A stretch of 64,000 bases of DNA from Sediminibacterium sp. GTDB taxonomy: Bacteria > Bacteroidota > Bacteroidia > Chitinophagales > Chitinophagaceae. The notes below the pieces were generated by a model. It worked only from the letters and a program-made list of their open reading frames with translations, had not been told where the DNA came from and made no database searches. The stretch is from positions 147,862 through 211,861 of the forward strand of contig NZ_JAUYTR010000007.1 in the NCBI RefSeq assembly GCF_030695065.1. The letters are read 5' to 3'. Within the stretch, counting starts at the first letter, position 1; each line of letters begins with the position of its first letter. Positions 24,126 to 34,730 of the stretch are shown here, piece by piece. Made by a program: the position numbers and the translations under genes.

Positions 24126-27100
24126 ATGCAAAAAAGTGTACATCCTAGCCACAAAAAGTGGCGCAGGACGCTTCTTAAATCCTTGCTTATTATGAAGCTT
24201 GCCATTGTAATTACCTTATTAACGGTCATGCAGGTAAATGCAACCACCTCTGCTGGTCAAAAAGTTAATCTAAAGACTTCTAAGACGGAAATCAAGAAAG
24301 TATTAAAACAAATAGAAAATGAAGGATATTTTCGTTTTCTATACAATTCGGATTTGAAAGACTTGAAAACAAAAGTGAATTTCAGTGCTTTCAATTGGAC
24401 AATTGACCAATCTTTAAATGGCTTGTTTACAGGAACTAATTTAACCTATAAGCAATTGGGCGGTAATCTTTTTGCCATATTATCTACAAATGAAATAGAA
24501 AATGAGCGCATTAAAATTACTGGCAAAATTGTTGGAGAAAACAATGAGCAATTATCTGGTGCTTCTGTTTTGGAAAAAGGGACCAACAATGGAACATCAG
24601 CAGATAACAATGGTAACTTTGTTATAACAGTTGACAAAAACGCAACATTAGTAGTTAGTAGCCTTGGATATGAGCCAATTGAAATAAAAGTGGCGGGTCG
24701 TTCCATTGTTGACGTTCAGCTTACTTTATCTGTTAAAAAAATGGATGAAGTAGTTGTTATTGGATATGGAACCGCAAGTAAAAGAGATCTCACAGGATCT
24801 ATTGTAAAGATTGCCGGTAAAGATGTTGCAGACAAACCCAATACCAACCCTGTAGCTTCATTACAAGGTAAAGTTGCGGGTCTTTCTGTTGTAAATAGTG
24901 GCACTCCAGGAGCTGCCCCAGATATCAGAATTAGGGGAACAATTAGTATTGGTTCTGTGAGACCTTTATATGTTGTTGATGGTGTATTCAATGATAATAT
25001 AGATTATATTAATCCTAATGATATTGAATCTATTGAAGTATTAAAGGACCCATCCTCCCTCGCTATATTTGGTGTAAGAGGTGCAGCAGGAGTTATTGCC
25101 ATTACAACCAAACGAGCAAAAGCTGGTCAAGTAATCATCAATTTCAATAGCTCTTACGGCTTTAAAAAATTGGTGAATAAAATTCAATTAGCCAGTGGCG
25201 AACAGTTCAAAACGCTATATGAAGAAGAGAAAGCCAATATTGGCGTAACATCTCCATTTGATTATAGCAACTGGACAGCAAATACCGATTGGATTGATGC
25301 AGTAACTAGAACTGGTTCGTTTAGCTCAAGTAACTTAAGCTTATCATCTAGTACAGAAAAAAATAAATTTAATTTTGGTATTGGTTATACTGGGGATGAG
25401 GGTCTAATAAAGCATGAAAAATTAGAAAGATTTCAGCTTTCTTTTAATGATGAAGTGAAATTGAATAAATCTATAAGAGTTGGTATTAATTTTAATGCTA
25501 CTCGTCAAAATAATCCATATAATGCTACTTATATTTTAGACCAGGCACGTAAAGTTATTCCATTAGTTAGCGATGGAACAATTCCTATTAAAGCTAAAAA
25601 TCCTTATGGTCTTGATAGCACTGTTCAAAATTTATACTATGAGCTTCCATCAATTCAAAATTCTGGTGTAGTAAATCCATTGATTCAACTAGAGAATGAA
25701 TACAATAAAACAAAAAATGTAGAATATAGAACTGTGGGTAGTGTTTTTGGAGAAGTTAATTTCTTAAGAAACTTTACATTTAAAGCTAGTTTTTATGCAG
25801 ACATTAGTAATGTAAATATTAGACAATACACACCACTTTATAATGCTTATGATGCTGCTCTTAAACGAGCTTTTTTGTATAGTCGTACTACAACCGTTTC
25901 TGAAAATGATCTTTCTTACAAAAAATTTCAACAAGATTATATTTTAAATTATAGGAAAAGTTTTGGAGACCATAATTTGACAGCTATGGCTGGTTGGACA
26001 ACCTATTATTACGGGAACTTTAATAGATTTGCTTCGGCAAGACAAAGTGCAACAGGAGCAGCAATTCCTGATGATGAAAGGTTCTGGTTCATCAATAATG
26101 GGTTTACAGACCCCACAACAAAAGTGTCTAACTCAGATCAAAGAGAAAGAACAACCGCGTCTGGATTATTGCGTGTACTATATAATTACCAAGGGAAATA
26201 TTTCCTGAATGCCTCTTTACGTAGAGATGGTTCTTCTCAAATTTCTCCTAATAACCGTTGGCAGAACTTTTGGGCTGTTGGTGGAGCTTGGGAAATTACA
26301 AGAGAGAATTTCTTCCAAAACCAAAGCATTTTTGATTTCTTAAAGCTTAAAGCTTCAATAGGTGTTTTAGGTAACCAAAATACCTACGGTTATGATTATC
26401 CCTTCTATCCAGGTTTAGTTGCTGGTAATGCTGCAGTATTTGGAAACTTAGTTTACAATGCCTATTCTCAATCTTATTTGCCTAATCCCAATTTGAAATG
26501 GGAAACTGTTCATGCAAAGGAAATTGGATTTGAATTTAATGCACTTAAGAATAAGCTGCACGTAGAATTTAGCTACTTTAATAAGCTAACAAAAGACCTT
26601 ATGACATTTATTCCAGGTAGTCAAGGGGTTTCAAATGGTTTAGATAATATAGGAAGTATCAGAAACAGTGGCATTGAACTATCTGCAAGCTATACAAAAG
26701 AATTTTCAAAAGATCTTTCTTTAACTGTTAGTGGAAACTTTACAACTTATAAAAATAAAGTAGAGTCATTGGCAACAAAAGAATTCTCAATTGTTTCTGG
26801 AGTTAATAGAACAACAGTGGGGTTACCAATTGGGTATTTCTATGGGTATATAGTAGAGGGTATTTATCAGTCATATGCAGAAAAATTAGGTTCTCCAGTT
26901 AATACAGAATTTTCATATGGTCCTGGCGACTTGAAATACAAAGATATTAATGGGGATGGGAAAATTAATACAGCAGATAGAACTATGATTGGAAATCCTA
27001 CGCCTGATTTTGCTTATGGTGGAACAATTTCTTTAAAGTACAAAAATGTAGACTTTGGTATTGATTTAGGTGGAGTATATGGAAATGAGATTTTTAGAAA

Positions 27101-27488
27101 TTGGGGAGGTACAGAATCGCCATTCCAAAGAGTAAATTATGCTGCTTTCAAAGTAAACAGATGGCATGGTCCTGGAACTTCAAATTGGGATCCAATTCTT
27201 GCACAAGACCATAGAATTAATTACGAAGCATCTACATATAACATTGAAGATGGTAGTTATTTCAGAATAAGAAATATACAATTAGGATACAATTTGTCTT
27301 CTTCATTTTTAAATAAAGCAAAAATTAAATCCTTAAGAGCATTTGTTAATGTTCAGAACTTCAATACTTGGAAAAGAAATTCTGGATATACGCCAGAGTT
27401 TGGAGGAAGTGCAGTTTCCTTTGGAGTTGACAATGCTGGTGGTGCCATTCCATTAACAACCACTTTTGGATTAAATGTAACTTTCTAA
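24126..27488 (+). CDS. SusC-family TonB-dependent transporter with STN domain
   Basis: 1120 aa. A long positively charged start precedes a hydrophobic segment (LLIMKLAIVITLLTVMQVNA). Next is an STN signalling domain (about 50-115, TEIKKVLKQIENEGYFRFLY) that talks to FecR, then a carboxypeptidase-like domain (about 130-210, ITGKIVGENNEQLSGASVLE), the plug with MDEVVVIGYGTASKRDLTGS (TonB box region) and PLYVVDGVFND, and the barrel ending in LNVTF. Outer-membrane importer of oligosaccharides, working as a pair with the SusD lipoprotein. The STN domain marks it as a transducer that induces its own locus through the FecR/sigma pair. Confidence 0.95.
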   Translation: MQKSVHPSHKKWRRTLLKSLLIMKLAIVITLLTVMQVNATTSAGQKVNLKTSKTEIKKVLKQIENEGYFRFLYNSDLKDLKTKVNFSAFNWTIDQSLNGLFTGTNLTYKQLGGNLFAILSTNEIENERIKITGKIVGENNEQLSGASVLEKGTNNGTSADNNGNFVITVDKNATLVVSSLGYEPIEIKVAGRSIVDVQLTLSVKKMDEVVVIGYGTASKRDLTGSIVKIAGKDVADKPNTNPVASLQGKVAGLSVVNSGTPGAAPDIRIRGTISIGSVRPLYVVDGVFNDNIDYINPNDIESIEVLKDPSSLAIFGVRGAAGVIAITTKRAKAGQVIINFNSSYGFKKLVNKIQLASGEQFKTLYEEEKANIGVTSPFDYSNWTANTDWIDAVTRTGSFSSSNLSLSSSTEKNKFNFGIGYTGDEGLIKHEKLERFQLSFNDEVKLNKSIRVGINFNATRQNNPYNATYILDQARKVIPLVSDGTIPIKAKNPYGLDSTVQNLYYELPSIQNSGVVNPLIQLENEYNKTKNVEYRTVGSVFGEVNFLRNFTFKASFYADISNVNIRQYTPLYNAYDAALKRAFLYSRTTTVSENDLSYKKFQQDYILNYRKSFGDHNLTAMAGWTTYYYGNFNRFASARQSATGAAIPDDERFWFINNGFTDPTTKVSNSDQRERTTASGLLRVLYNYQGKYFLNASLRRDGSSQISPNNRWQNFWAVGGAWEITRENFFQNQSIFDFLKLKASIGVLGNQNTYGYDYPFYPGLVAGNAAVFGNLVYNAYSQSYLPNPNLKWETVHAKEIGFEFNALKNKLHVEFSYFNKLTKDLMTFIPGSQGVSNGLDNIGSIRNSGIELSASYTKEFSKDLSLTVSGNFTTYKNKVESLATKEFSIVSGVNRTTVGLPIGYFYGYIVEGIYQSYAEKLGSPVNTEFSYGPGDLKYKDINGDGKINTADRTMIGNPTPDFAYGGTISLKYKNVDFGIDLGGVYGNEIFRNWGGTESPFQRVNYAAFKVNRWHGPGTSNWDPILAQDHRINYEASTYNIEDGSYFRIRNIQLGYNLSSSFLNKAKIKSLRAFVNVQNFNTWKRNSGYTPEFGGSAVSFGVDNAGGAIPLTTTFGLNVTF

Positions 27489-27510
27489 GAACAATAAATT
27501 ATTATTCAAT

Positions 27511-29019
27511 ATGAAAAAGAATATAAAAATAGTTTTCTCGATGTTGGCATTGTCTTCCATGATAATGTTGCTCGCGGGCTGTAATAAATTTCTGGACAGA
27601 AAGCCACTTACTGCAACTTTAGATGATTTAAATCAGGGTGGTTTAGAAGGTCAGATTTATGGGTTATATAGTAACCTAAGAAACAGCGCAGGCTTTACAA
27701 CTATTCCATGGTTAGCCATGCATGATTTTAGATCAGATGATTCAGAAAAAGGATCAGATCCATCTGATGGCGCTGAGTGGGTTGCTCCATTTGATAGATA
27801 CCAATATGTTAAGGATTTATGGGCTAGTAATACTTATTGGGACGACCATTACGCCTTAATCAATTTAGCAAACACCGCAATTCAAACAGCCGATTCCTTA
27901 AAGCTTACTGATCCTGCTTCTATGAATAATATTGCTGAAGCCAGATTTTTTAGAGCATTTGCCTACTTTGATTTAGTAAGAAGTTTTGGGGATGTTCCAA
28001 AAATTGATTTCAGGGTATATAATGCATCACAAGCGAATATTGCAAAGTCTCCTGCATCAGCAATTTATGCTTTGATTGATGCAGATTTAACTTTTGCTGC
28101 AGGTAACCTTCCAACAGTTTGGGGTAATCAATATCCAGGTAGGCTTACGAGCGGCGCTGTTAAAACCTTACATGCGAAGTCGTATCTCTTTAGAGGCAAT
28201 TGGTCTCAAGCACTAAGTTTATCTCAACAAGTTATTTCTTCTGGTTCATATTCATTGTTTAGTAGTTATTACGGAATTTTTAAAGATGCTGGTGAAAATA
28301 GCAGTGAATCTATTTTTGAAATACAAGCATATGTAAGTCCCAATGGCTCTATTAACAACGGATGTCAATTTGCAACAACACAAGGTGTAAGAGGATCTAA
28401 TGCGAGTGGATGGAATTTAGGTTGGGGTTGGAATACACCTACCGATAATTTAGTTGCTGCTTATGAACCTGGAGATGTTAGAAAAGGATCAACTATTTTA
28501 TTCTCAGGGCAATCAGATGATCCTTCTACTGGAGGGTATGGTAGAGTACTACCTGGTTCAACTTTTGATGTTCCAGCCGGCCCATTGCCAAGAAAGTATT
28601 GGAATAAGAAGATCTATGCTGATCCAGCATATAGAGCATCTACCGGCCAATCAGACAATCCAAATTGGATCAATAAAAGAATTTTTCGTTACGCTGATGT
28701 ATTGCTAATGGCTGCAGAATGTCATAATGAGTTAGGTAATGGCGCACAGGCAATCCCTTTTGTAAATGCGGTTAGAAATCGTGCAGGATTGGCAAATATT
28801 ACCTTCACTACACAGGCTGATTTGCGAAATTTGATAAAGCAAGAAAGACGTGTTGAGTTTGGTGTAGAAGGAGAAAGATTTTTTGATTTAGTTAGGTGGG
28901 GGGATGCCGTTACTGTTTTAGGTCCATTGGGATATACCAATAAATGTAGGTTTTATCCTATACCTCAACCTGCAATTGATAAGTCTGGAGGTTTGTTAGT
29001 TCAAAATCCAGAGTGGTAA
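27511..29019 (+). CDS. SusD-family glycan-binding lipoprotein
   Basis: 502 aa. The lipobox MLLAGCNKFLD marks a lipoprotein. TPR-like SusD helices are seen around IAEARFFRAFAYFDLVRSFG and FRYADVLLMAAECHNELGNG. The C-terminal signature IKQERRVEFGVEGERFFDLV with RWG is classic. It sits on the cell surface as a lid on the SusC barrel, binding the oligosaccharide. Start is 22 bases after susC. Confidence 0.95.
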   Translation: MKKNIKIVFSMLALSSMIMLLAGCNKFLDRKPLTATLDDLNQGGLEGQIYGLYSNLRNSAGFTTIPWLAMHDFRSDDSEKGSDPSDGAEWVAPFDRYQYVKDLWASNTYWDDHYALINLANTAIQTADSLKLTDPASMNNIAEARFFRAFAYFDLVRSFGDVPKIDFRVYNASQANIAKSPASAIYALIDADLTFAAGNLPTVWGNQYPGRLTSGAVKTLHAKSYLFRGNWSQALSLSQQVISSGSYSLFSSYYGIFKDAGENSSESIFEIQAYVSPNGSINNGCQFATTQGVRGSNASGWNLGWGWNTPTDNLVAAYEPGDVRKGSTILFSGQSDDPSTGGYGRVLPGSTFDVPAGPLPRKYWNKKIYADPAYRASTGQSDNPNWINKRIFRYADVLLMAAECHNELGNGAQAIPFVNAVRNRAGLANITFTTQADLRNLIKQERRVEFGVEGERFFDLVRWGDAVTVLGPLGYTNKCRFYPIPQPAIDKSGGLLVQNPEW

Positions 29020-29058
29020 TTGTTGGGTATACCTTTTACAACTTTTAAATCAGAAATT

Positions 29059-29895
29059 ATGTATAAAACAAATTTTAATAATAAAGTTAATATATTGGCT
29101 TTATTGGCAATCATACTATTCAGCTGTCAAAAAATGGATCGCCCTGCTTTAGCTAATTATGTTAAAGACGCCAACCCCCCTGGCGGTCCTTTAAAATTCT
29201 ATACTGCTTTTGATGGAACTACTTCAGATCCATTGATGAACGCAGTTGATAGCATTAGAGCAACTTTTGCTTCTGCAAACCCATTAACTTCTATTGCTGG
29301 TATATCTGGAAAAGCAGTACAGGGCACCGATGGTAAAGCATTGCTATATCCTTCTGCAAACGATTTTAAAACTGCAACAAGCTTTAGCATATCATTTTGG
29401 TTAAAAAACACTGCGCAAGCTGGTAGAACAGAATTTCTTTTTTCATTGGTTGATGATACTTATGGTTGGCATCATAGTGCTGCATTTGTATTAGTAGAGA
29501 ATCAAACACCTACTAAAGCCACAATGAAATTTGGATTGATGGATCAATGGCTTGAAGGAAATTTTGAAAAGCCAATGTTTGATGGTAATTGGCATCATAT
29601 TGTTTATGCTTATGATCAGGCCACTTCAAAAATGTCTTATTACTTTGATGGTGCATTGGTAACTGGTTTATCTGCAGCCCAAACAGATGCAAAGAATGGA
29701 GGAAATGCTAGAGGTGCTGTAAATTTTTCTAATGCAACAAATATGGTAATAGGTGGATGGAATAAACATGCAAATATTACTGGCCCTACTGATGGTTGGA
29801 TTAGTTCTTTCACCGGCGGTATAGACCAGTTTAGGTTGTATAGTAAAGCACTTACTTCAACTGAAGTAGCTGCTTTGTATACGAACAAAAATTAA
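29059..29895 (+). CDS. LamG-domain surface lipoprotein, probable glycan-binding protein
   Basis: 278 aa from the ATG at 29059. The frame opens at a TTG at 29020, but the internal ATG gives a proper lipoprotein signal (NILALLAIILFSCQKMDRP). A single concanavalin-like LamG/laminin_G_3 domain follows: FYTAFDGTTSDPLMNAVDSI, ATSFSISFWLKNTAQ, DGNWHHIVYAYDQ, MSYYFDGALV and GGIDQFRLYSKALTSTEV. No catalytic residues are evident. It occupies the place of surface glycan-binding proteins in SusCD loci, so binding of the target polysaccharide is the likely role. Confidence 0.88.
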   Translation: MYKTNFNNKVNILALLAIILFSCQKMDRPALANYVKDANPPGGPLKFYTAFDGTTSDPLMNAVDSIRATFASANPLTSIAGISGKAVQGTDGKALLYPSANDFKTATSFSISFWLKNTAQAGRTEFLFSLVDDTYGWHHSAAFVLVENQTPTKATMKFGLMDQWLEGNFEKPMFDGNWHHIVYAYDQATSKMSYYFDGALVTGLSAAQTDAKNGGNARGAVNFSNATNMVIGGWNKHANITGPTDGWISSFTGGIDQFRLYSKALTSTEVAALYTNKN

Positions 29896-29969
29896 GTTTT
29901 GGCAGTTTTTAACATGAGCAAAGGGCTGATCTTTTAAGTATCAGTCCTTTGTATTTTATATTAAATTCT

Positions 29970-32900
29970 ATGATAAAAGTGCATTCACTTCCAATTAAGC
30001 TGCTTTGTAATTTTTTAGTTTTAGTTTTCCTGCTTGGGGCTTGCAAAAATAAACAAACACTGTTTTCTAAAGTAAGCCCAATAACTTCAAATATTTCATT
30101 TACCAATGAATTAATAGAAAAGGATGGATTAAGTATTCTTTATTACCTCTATTATTATAATGGGGGTGGTGTTGCAACAGGAGATATTAACAATGATGGT
30201 TTAATTGATATTTATTTTACTGCAAATTCTACAGGTAAGAATAAACTTTATTTAAATAAAGGTGATTTTAAGTTTGAAGATATTACGGATAAATCTGGCG
30301 TTAAAGGAATTTCTGATTGGTGTTCAGGGGTAACTATGGCAGATGTTAACGCGGACGGTTACTTGGATATTTATGTATCTACTGTAAGTAATAAGTATGG
30401 ATTAAAAGGGCACAACGAATTATATATTAATAATAAAAATGGAACATTTACAGAAGAATCTTCAAAGTATGGGTTAAATACTGCTTGTTTTTCTACACAG
30501 TCTGTTTTTTTCGATTACGATCTTGATGGAGATTTAGATTGTTATATTTTAAATCAATCACATAAACCGCATGCTAATATTGTTAATATTAGCAATAGAG
30601 CCAATTATGATTCTTTGTCTGGTGATCGATTGTTTCGAAATGATGTTGCTACTACTGGTAAATTTACCGACGTTACTGCAGCTTCTGGAATTTATCAGAG
30701 TAATCTTGGATATGGTTTGGGAATTTCAATTGGTGATTTAAATAATGATGGGTGGGATGATATTTATATTGGAAATGATTTTCATGAAAACGACTACTAT
30801 TATGTAAACCAACAAAATGGAACTTTCAAGGAAGTTGGGGCTGATCACTTTGGTCACTATAGTAGATTTAGTATGGGAAATGATATTGCAGATTATAATA
30901 ATGATGGACAATTAGATATTATTACTGTTGATATGCTGCCCCCTGATGAAAAGACATTAAAAACTTATGGAAGTGACGAAAATCCTGACATCTATAAGGT
31001 TAAGTTAGAGCGAAATGGATATCAGAAGCAGTATTCACGTAATAGCTTACATAAAAACAATGGCAATGGTGTTACTTTTAGTGAAGTTGGTTTAATGGGG
31101 GGTGTTTCAGCTACTGATTGGAGTTGGGCTCCACTTTTTGCCGATTTTGATAATGACGGTAATAAAGATCTTTTTATTTCTAGTGGAATAGTAAAACGCC
31201 CAGTTGATTTAGATTATGTTCAATTTGTTTCTGATATGAAGTCTAATAAGGGACTTGATATAACTGATAAATTTGATCAAGAAGTAATTGATAAAATGCC
31301 TGATGGTAGTTCTCATCCATTTATGTTTAAAGGTGATGGATTACATCAATTTACTGATGTAAGTAAGGAATGGGGAACTGCAAATATGAAAGGCTATTAT
31401 ACGGGGGCTTCCTATGCAGATTTCAATAACGACGGCAAACTAGATGTAATTATTAACCCAATCAATGAAAAAGCAGTTTTATTAAAGAATACTTCTTCCG
31501 ATAGTAGTATGGCTATTTCATTAAAGGGAAATACTGCCAATACCTTTGGAATTGGTGCTAAAGTGTATTTGTTTAATCAATCGAAAACGCAGTATCAGCA
31601 GATGATGTTGACACGTGGTTTTCAGTCTTCTACTGCTCCAGAATTACACTTCGGATTGCCTAATGGTCAATTACCCGATAGCATTTTAGTAGTTTGGCCA
31701 AATAATACATTTCAATTGATTAAAAAGAATATTGGTTTTGGAAAGATGCAGATTCAACAAGATGATGCAAAAGGGACTTTTGATTTTTCTTCATTTTTTC
31801 AATCTTCTCAAAATCGTTTAACCAATATTAGTAAAGATGTATTGGTCAAATGGGTGCATCAAGAAAATGATTTTATTGATCATAATCGACAATACTTAAT
31901 TCCACATCAATTATCTACAAGAGGTCCTAAAATAGCAGTAGCAGACATTAATAAGGATGGACTTGAAGATTTTTTTGTTTGTGGTGCTTCCGAGCAGCCA
32001 AATACTATATTGGTTCAGAAAGCAAATGGAAATTTTGAAAAAATGATTTTACCTAATTCTGGGATGTCTTTACATGCCGAGAAAGTAGATGCTGTATTTT
32101 TTGATGCCAATTTGGATGGCTATCAAGACCTTTATATAGTAAGCGGTGGCAATCAATACGATAATGGCAATCCTGCACTTCTTGATCATTTTTATTTGAG
32201 TAATGGGAAGGGAGGATTTGTTCCTTCTGATCATTTAATACCTAAACTAGCTTTTAATAAATCTTCTGTAACTACTATTGATTTTGATAAAGATGGAGAC
32301 ACAGATTTATTTATAACAGGATTAGCAGATGCTGCCAAATATGGAATAGCCCAATCTTCTTATTTATTAGTGAATAACGGTAAAGCGTTATTCAGTGTTG
32401 CTCCTAATTCAATAATTAACGCTGACAACCTTGGAATGGCTACCAGTTCAACGTCTGCAGATGTAAACAATGATGGTTGGAGTGATTTAATTATAGCGGG
32501 TGAATGGATGAAAATTACACTGTTCCAAAATCAGAAAGGCAAATTTGAAAAAGTCACTATTCCAAACTCAAGTGGGCTATGGCAAACTATTGTTCAAACT
32601 GATATAAATAATGATGGGTGGATAGATTTTTTGGCAGGGAATTGGGGACACAATACCAAATTAAGTTCAGGTAAGAATGGGCCTTTAAAGTTATATGTAA
32701 AAGACTTTGATAACAATGGATCGCTTGAACAAGTGATGTGTTACACTATAAACAATAACGAGTATACTTTTCTTGGGAAAGATGAATTAGAGAGGGCGCT
32801 CCCTGTGCTTAAAAAAGCATATTTAAAATATGGTGAAGTTGCTGGTAAAACGGTTCAGTACATGTTCTATGATTTATTTAAAGATTATATAGAATTAGAT

Positions 32901-33260
32901 GCTGTTACCCTCAGTTCTGTATGTTTTATAAATAATGGCAAGGGAGGCTTCAAAATGGTTGATCTACCAAAGGAATTGCAAATGGCTCCCATTTATTCGT
33001 TTACTAAAATTATGAATCAAAATAGTAATGGATATGTTGCGTTTGGAAATTTTTTCGGTGTAATTCCATATGAAGGCCAATATGATGCATTACAGCCTAC
33101 TTATTTTAATTTTAATCAGCAACAAAATAAGTTTTTATTCGAGGGTATTATTCCTGATTTGCGAGGTGAATTTAGAGATGCAAAATGGTTGTGTAATAGG
33201 GATAATAAAAAGCGGTTAGTGGCTACTAGAAATAATAATACGTTAGTTTTTTTTGAATAA
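29970..33260 (+). CDS. FG-GAP/VCBS-repeat lipoprotein with UnbV (ASPIC) domain
   Basis: 1096 aa from the ATG at 29970 (frame open from a TTG at 29949). Lipobox LVFLLGACKNKQ. Many calcium-binding-type repeats of the form GDINNDGLIDIYF, ADVNADGYLDIYV, GDLNNDGWDDIYI and ADFNNDGKLDVII make a beta-propeller. In the middle lies an ASPIC/UnbV domain (NTFGIGAKVYLFNQSK, LHFGLPNGQLPDSILVVWPN). A second set of repeats follows. Such proteins are frequent in Bacteroidota polysaccharide loci, are surface-exposed, and have no established enzyme activity. Confidence 0.9.
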   Translation: MIKVHSLPIKLLCNFLVLVFLLGACKNKQTLFSKVSPITSNISFTNELIEKDGLSILYYLYYYNGGGVATGDINNDGLIDIYFTANSTGKNKLYLNKGDFKFEDITDKSGVKGISDWCSGVTMADVNADGYLDIYVSTVSNKYGLKGHNELYINNKNGTFTEESSKYGLNTACFSTQSVFFDYDLDGDLDCYILNQSHKPHANIVNISNRANYDSLSGDRLFRNDVATTGKFTDVTAASGIYQSNLGYGLGISIGDLNNDGWDDIYIGNDFHENDYYYVNQQNGTFKEVGADHFGHYSRFSMGNDIADYNNDGQLDIITVDMLPPDEKTLKTYGSDENPDIYKVKLERNGYQKQYSRNSLHKNNGNGVTFSEVGLMGGVSATDWSWAPLFADFDNDGNKDLFISSGIVKRPVDLDYVQFVSDMKSNKGLDITDKFDQEVIDKMPDGSSHPFMFKGDGLHQFTDVSKEWGTANMKGYYTGASYADFNNDGKLDVIINPINEKAVLLKNTSSDSSMAISLKGNTANTFGIGAKVYLFNQSKTQYQQMMLTRGFQSSTAPELHFGLPNGQLPDSILVVWPNNTFQLIKKNIGFGKMQIQQDDAKGTFDFSSFFQSSQNRLTNISKDVLVKWVHQENDFIDHNRQYLIPHQLSTRGPKIAVADINKDGLEDFFVCGASEQPNTILVQKANGNFEKMILPNSGMSLHAEKVDAVFFDANLDGYQDLYIVSGGNQYDNGNPALLDHFYLSNGKGGFVPSDHLIPKLAFNKSSVTTIDFDKDGDTDLFITGLADAAKYGIAQSSYLLVNNGKALFSVAPNSIINADNLGMATSSTSADVNNDGWSDLIIAGEWMKITLFQNQKGKFEKVTIPNSSGLWQTIVQTDINNDGWIDFLAGNWGHNTKLSSGKNGPLKLYVKDFDNNGSLEQVMCYTINNNEYTFLGKDELERALPVLKKAYLKYGEVAGKTVQYMFYDLFKDYIELDAVTLSSVCFINNGKGGFKMVDLPKELQMAPIYSFTKIMNQNSNGYVAFGNFFGVIPYEGQYDALQPTYFNFNQQQNKFLFEGIIPDLRGEFRDAKWLCNRDNKKRLVATRNNNTLVFFE

Positions 33261-33288
33261 AATTTAATGACTCTAAATACCTTTAACA

Positions 33289-34713
33289 ATGTTTAAATTA
33301 GGCTCAATCATTATAGTATTGATTTTATTGAGCTTTTGCTCCAATAAAAATAAGCTAGCCCTAAATGATAATGTAGTAGATAACGCTGCTAAAACTTATT
33401 ATTGGGTAACTACTGGTGATCAATCTCAGTTGCTAACTAAACAATCTTTTATTTTAAAAACTGGGGAAGTTAATAATGCCTTGTCAGTAATTGATATAGA
33501 TACTGCAACCAAATACCAAATAGTAGATGGTTTTGGCTATACTTTAACTGGAGGAAGTGCTTATTTAATAAATCAAATGGAGAGTAACGCTAAAGCTAGT
33601 TTGCTTAATGAGTTATTTGGCAGTAATGAAAATGCTATTGGAGTTAATTATTTAAGAATTAGTATCGGCGCTTCAGATTTAAGCAGTACTGTTTTTAGTT
33701 ATAACGATTTGCCAGCTGGGCAAACAGATACTTTATTAAATGAATTTTCTTTATCTGCAGACACAATTGATCTTATTCCAATTCTTCAAAAAATTGTAGC
33801 CATTAATCCTGCAATTAAGATAATGGCTACACCTTGGAGTCCACCTATTTGGATGAAAGACAATCTAAATAGTATTGGAGGCAGTTTGCTGTCTAAATAT
33901 TTTCATGTTTATGCTAATTATTTTGTGAAGTATTTACAGCAAATGAAATTAAAAGGAATTTCCATTGACGCTATAACTATTCAAAATGAGCCTCAACATG
34001 GCGGGAATAATCCCAGTATGTTAATGAGTGCTAATCAACAAGCTGATTTTATTAAAAATCACTTAGGGCCATTATTTGAAAAAAACGGAATTAAAACAAA
34101 AATTGTTATTTGGGATCATAATTGCGACAATCCCAATTATCCAATTTCCATTTTAAATGATCTAGCAGCAAAGAAGTATATTGATGGATCCGCCTTTCAT
34201 TTGTATAATGGAGATATTAGCGCATTGTCTACTGTATATAATGCACACCCAGATAAATCTCTTTATTTTACTGAACAATGGACAGGTAAAAATGGAACCT
34301 TTGATGGCGACCTAAAATGGCATATCAAAAATGTAATTATAGGATCTATGCGCAATCATAGCAAAAATGCTTTAGAGTGGAATTTAGCAAATGATCCATC
34401 CTTCGGGCCAAGAACACCAGGAGGCTGTACAGAATGTAAAGGTGCTTTAACAATTGCTGGATCTACTGTATCAAAAAATGTTGCATTTTATATAATTGCA
34501 CATGCTTCTAAGTTTATCCCCTCCGGATCTATTAGAATTGGGAGTGGGATAGTGGGAAATTTATTCTCTGCGGCCTTTTTAACTCCGGATGGAAAAAAAG
34601 TAGTGATTGTCTTGAATAATGGTAATCAAGAAGAGCAGTTTAATTTGCGAATCAATAAGCGTTGGTTAAGTTCGAGTTTAAAGGGCGGTGCAGTGGCAAC
34701 TTTTGTAATTTAA
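33289..34713 (+). CDS. GH30-family glycoside hydrolase (probable beta-glucanase)
   Basis: 474 aa lipoprotein (LILLSFCSNK, Cys17). GH30 fold: YQIVDGFGYTLTGGSAYL (78-95), IMATPWSPPIWMK (178-190), acid/base Glu234 in TIQNEPQHGG, SAFHLYNGD and nucleophile Glu329 in FTEQWTG. A C-terminal beta-sandwich (IAHASKFIPSGSIRIGSG) completes it. Closest in character to subfamily 3, known for endo-beta-1,6-glucanase activity in Bacteroidota loci, but the subfamily was judged by eye. It would cut the main chain at the cell surface. Confidence 0.9.
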   Translation: MFKLGSIIIVLILLSFCSNKNKLALNDNVVDNAAKTYYWVTTGDQSQLLTKQSFILKTGEVNNALSVIDIDTATKYQIVDGFGYTLTGGSAYLINQMESNAKASLLNELFGSNENAIGVNYLRISIGASDLSSTVFSYNDLPAGQTDTLLNEFSLSADTIDLIPILQKIVAINPAIKIMATPWSPPIWMKDNLNSIGGSLLSKYFHVYANYFVKYLQQMKLKGISIDAITIQNEPQHGGNNPSMLMSANQQADFIKNHLGPLFEKNGIKTKIVIWDHNCDNPNYPISILNDLAAKKYIDGSAFHLYNGDISALSTVYNAHPDKSLYFTEQWTGKNGTFDGDLKWHIKNVIIGSMRNHSKNALEWNLANDPSFGPRTPGGCTECKGALTIAGSTVSKNVAFYIIAHASKFIPSGSIRIGSGIVGNLFSAAFLTPDGKKVVIVLNNGNQEEQFNLRINKRWLSSSLKGGAVATFVI

Positions 34714-34730
34714 TTTAATTGAGATGAATT

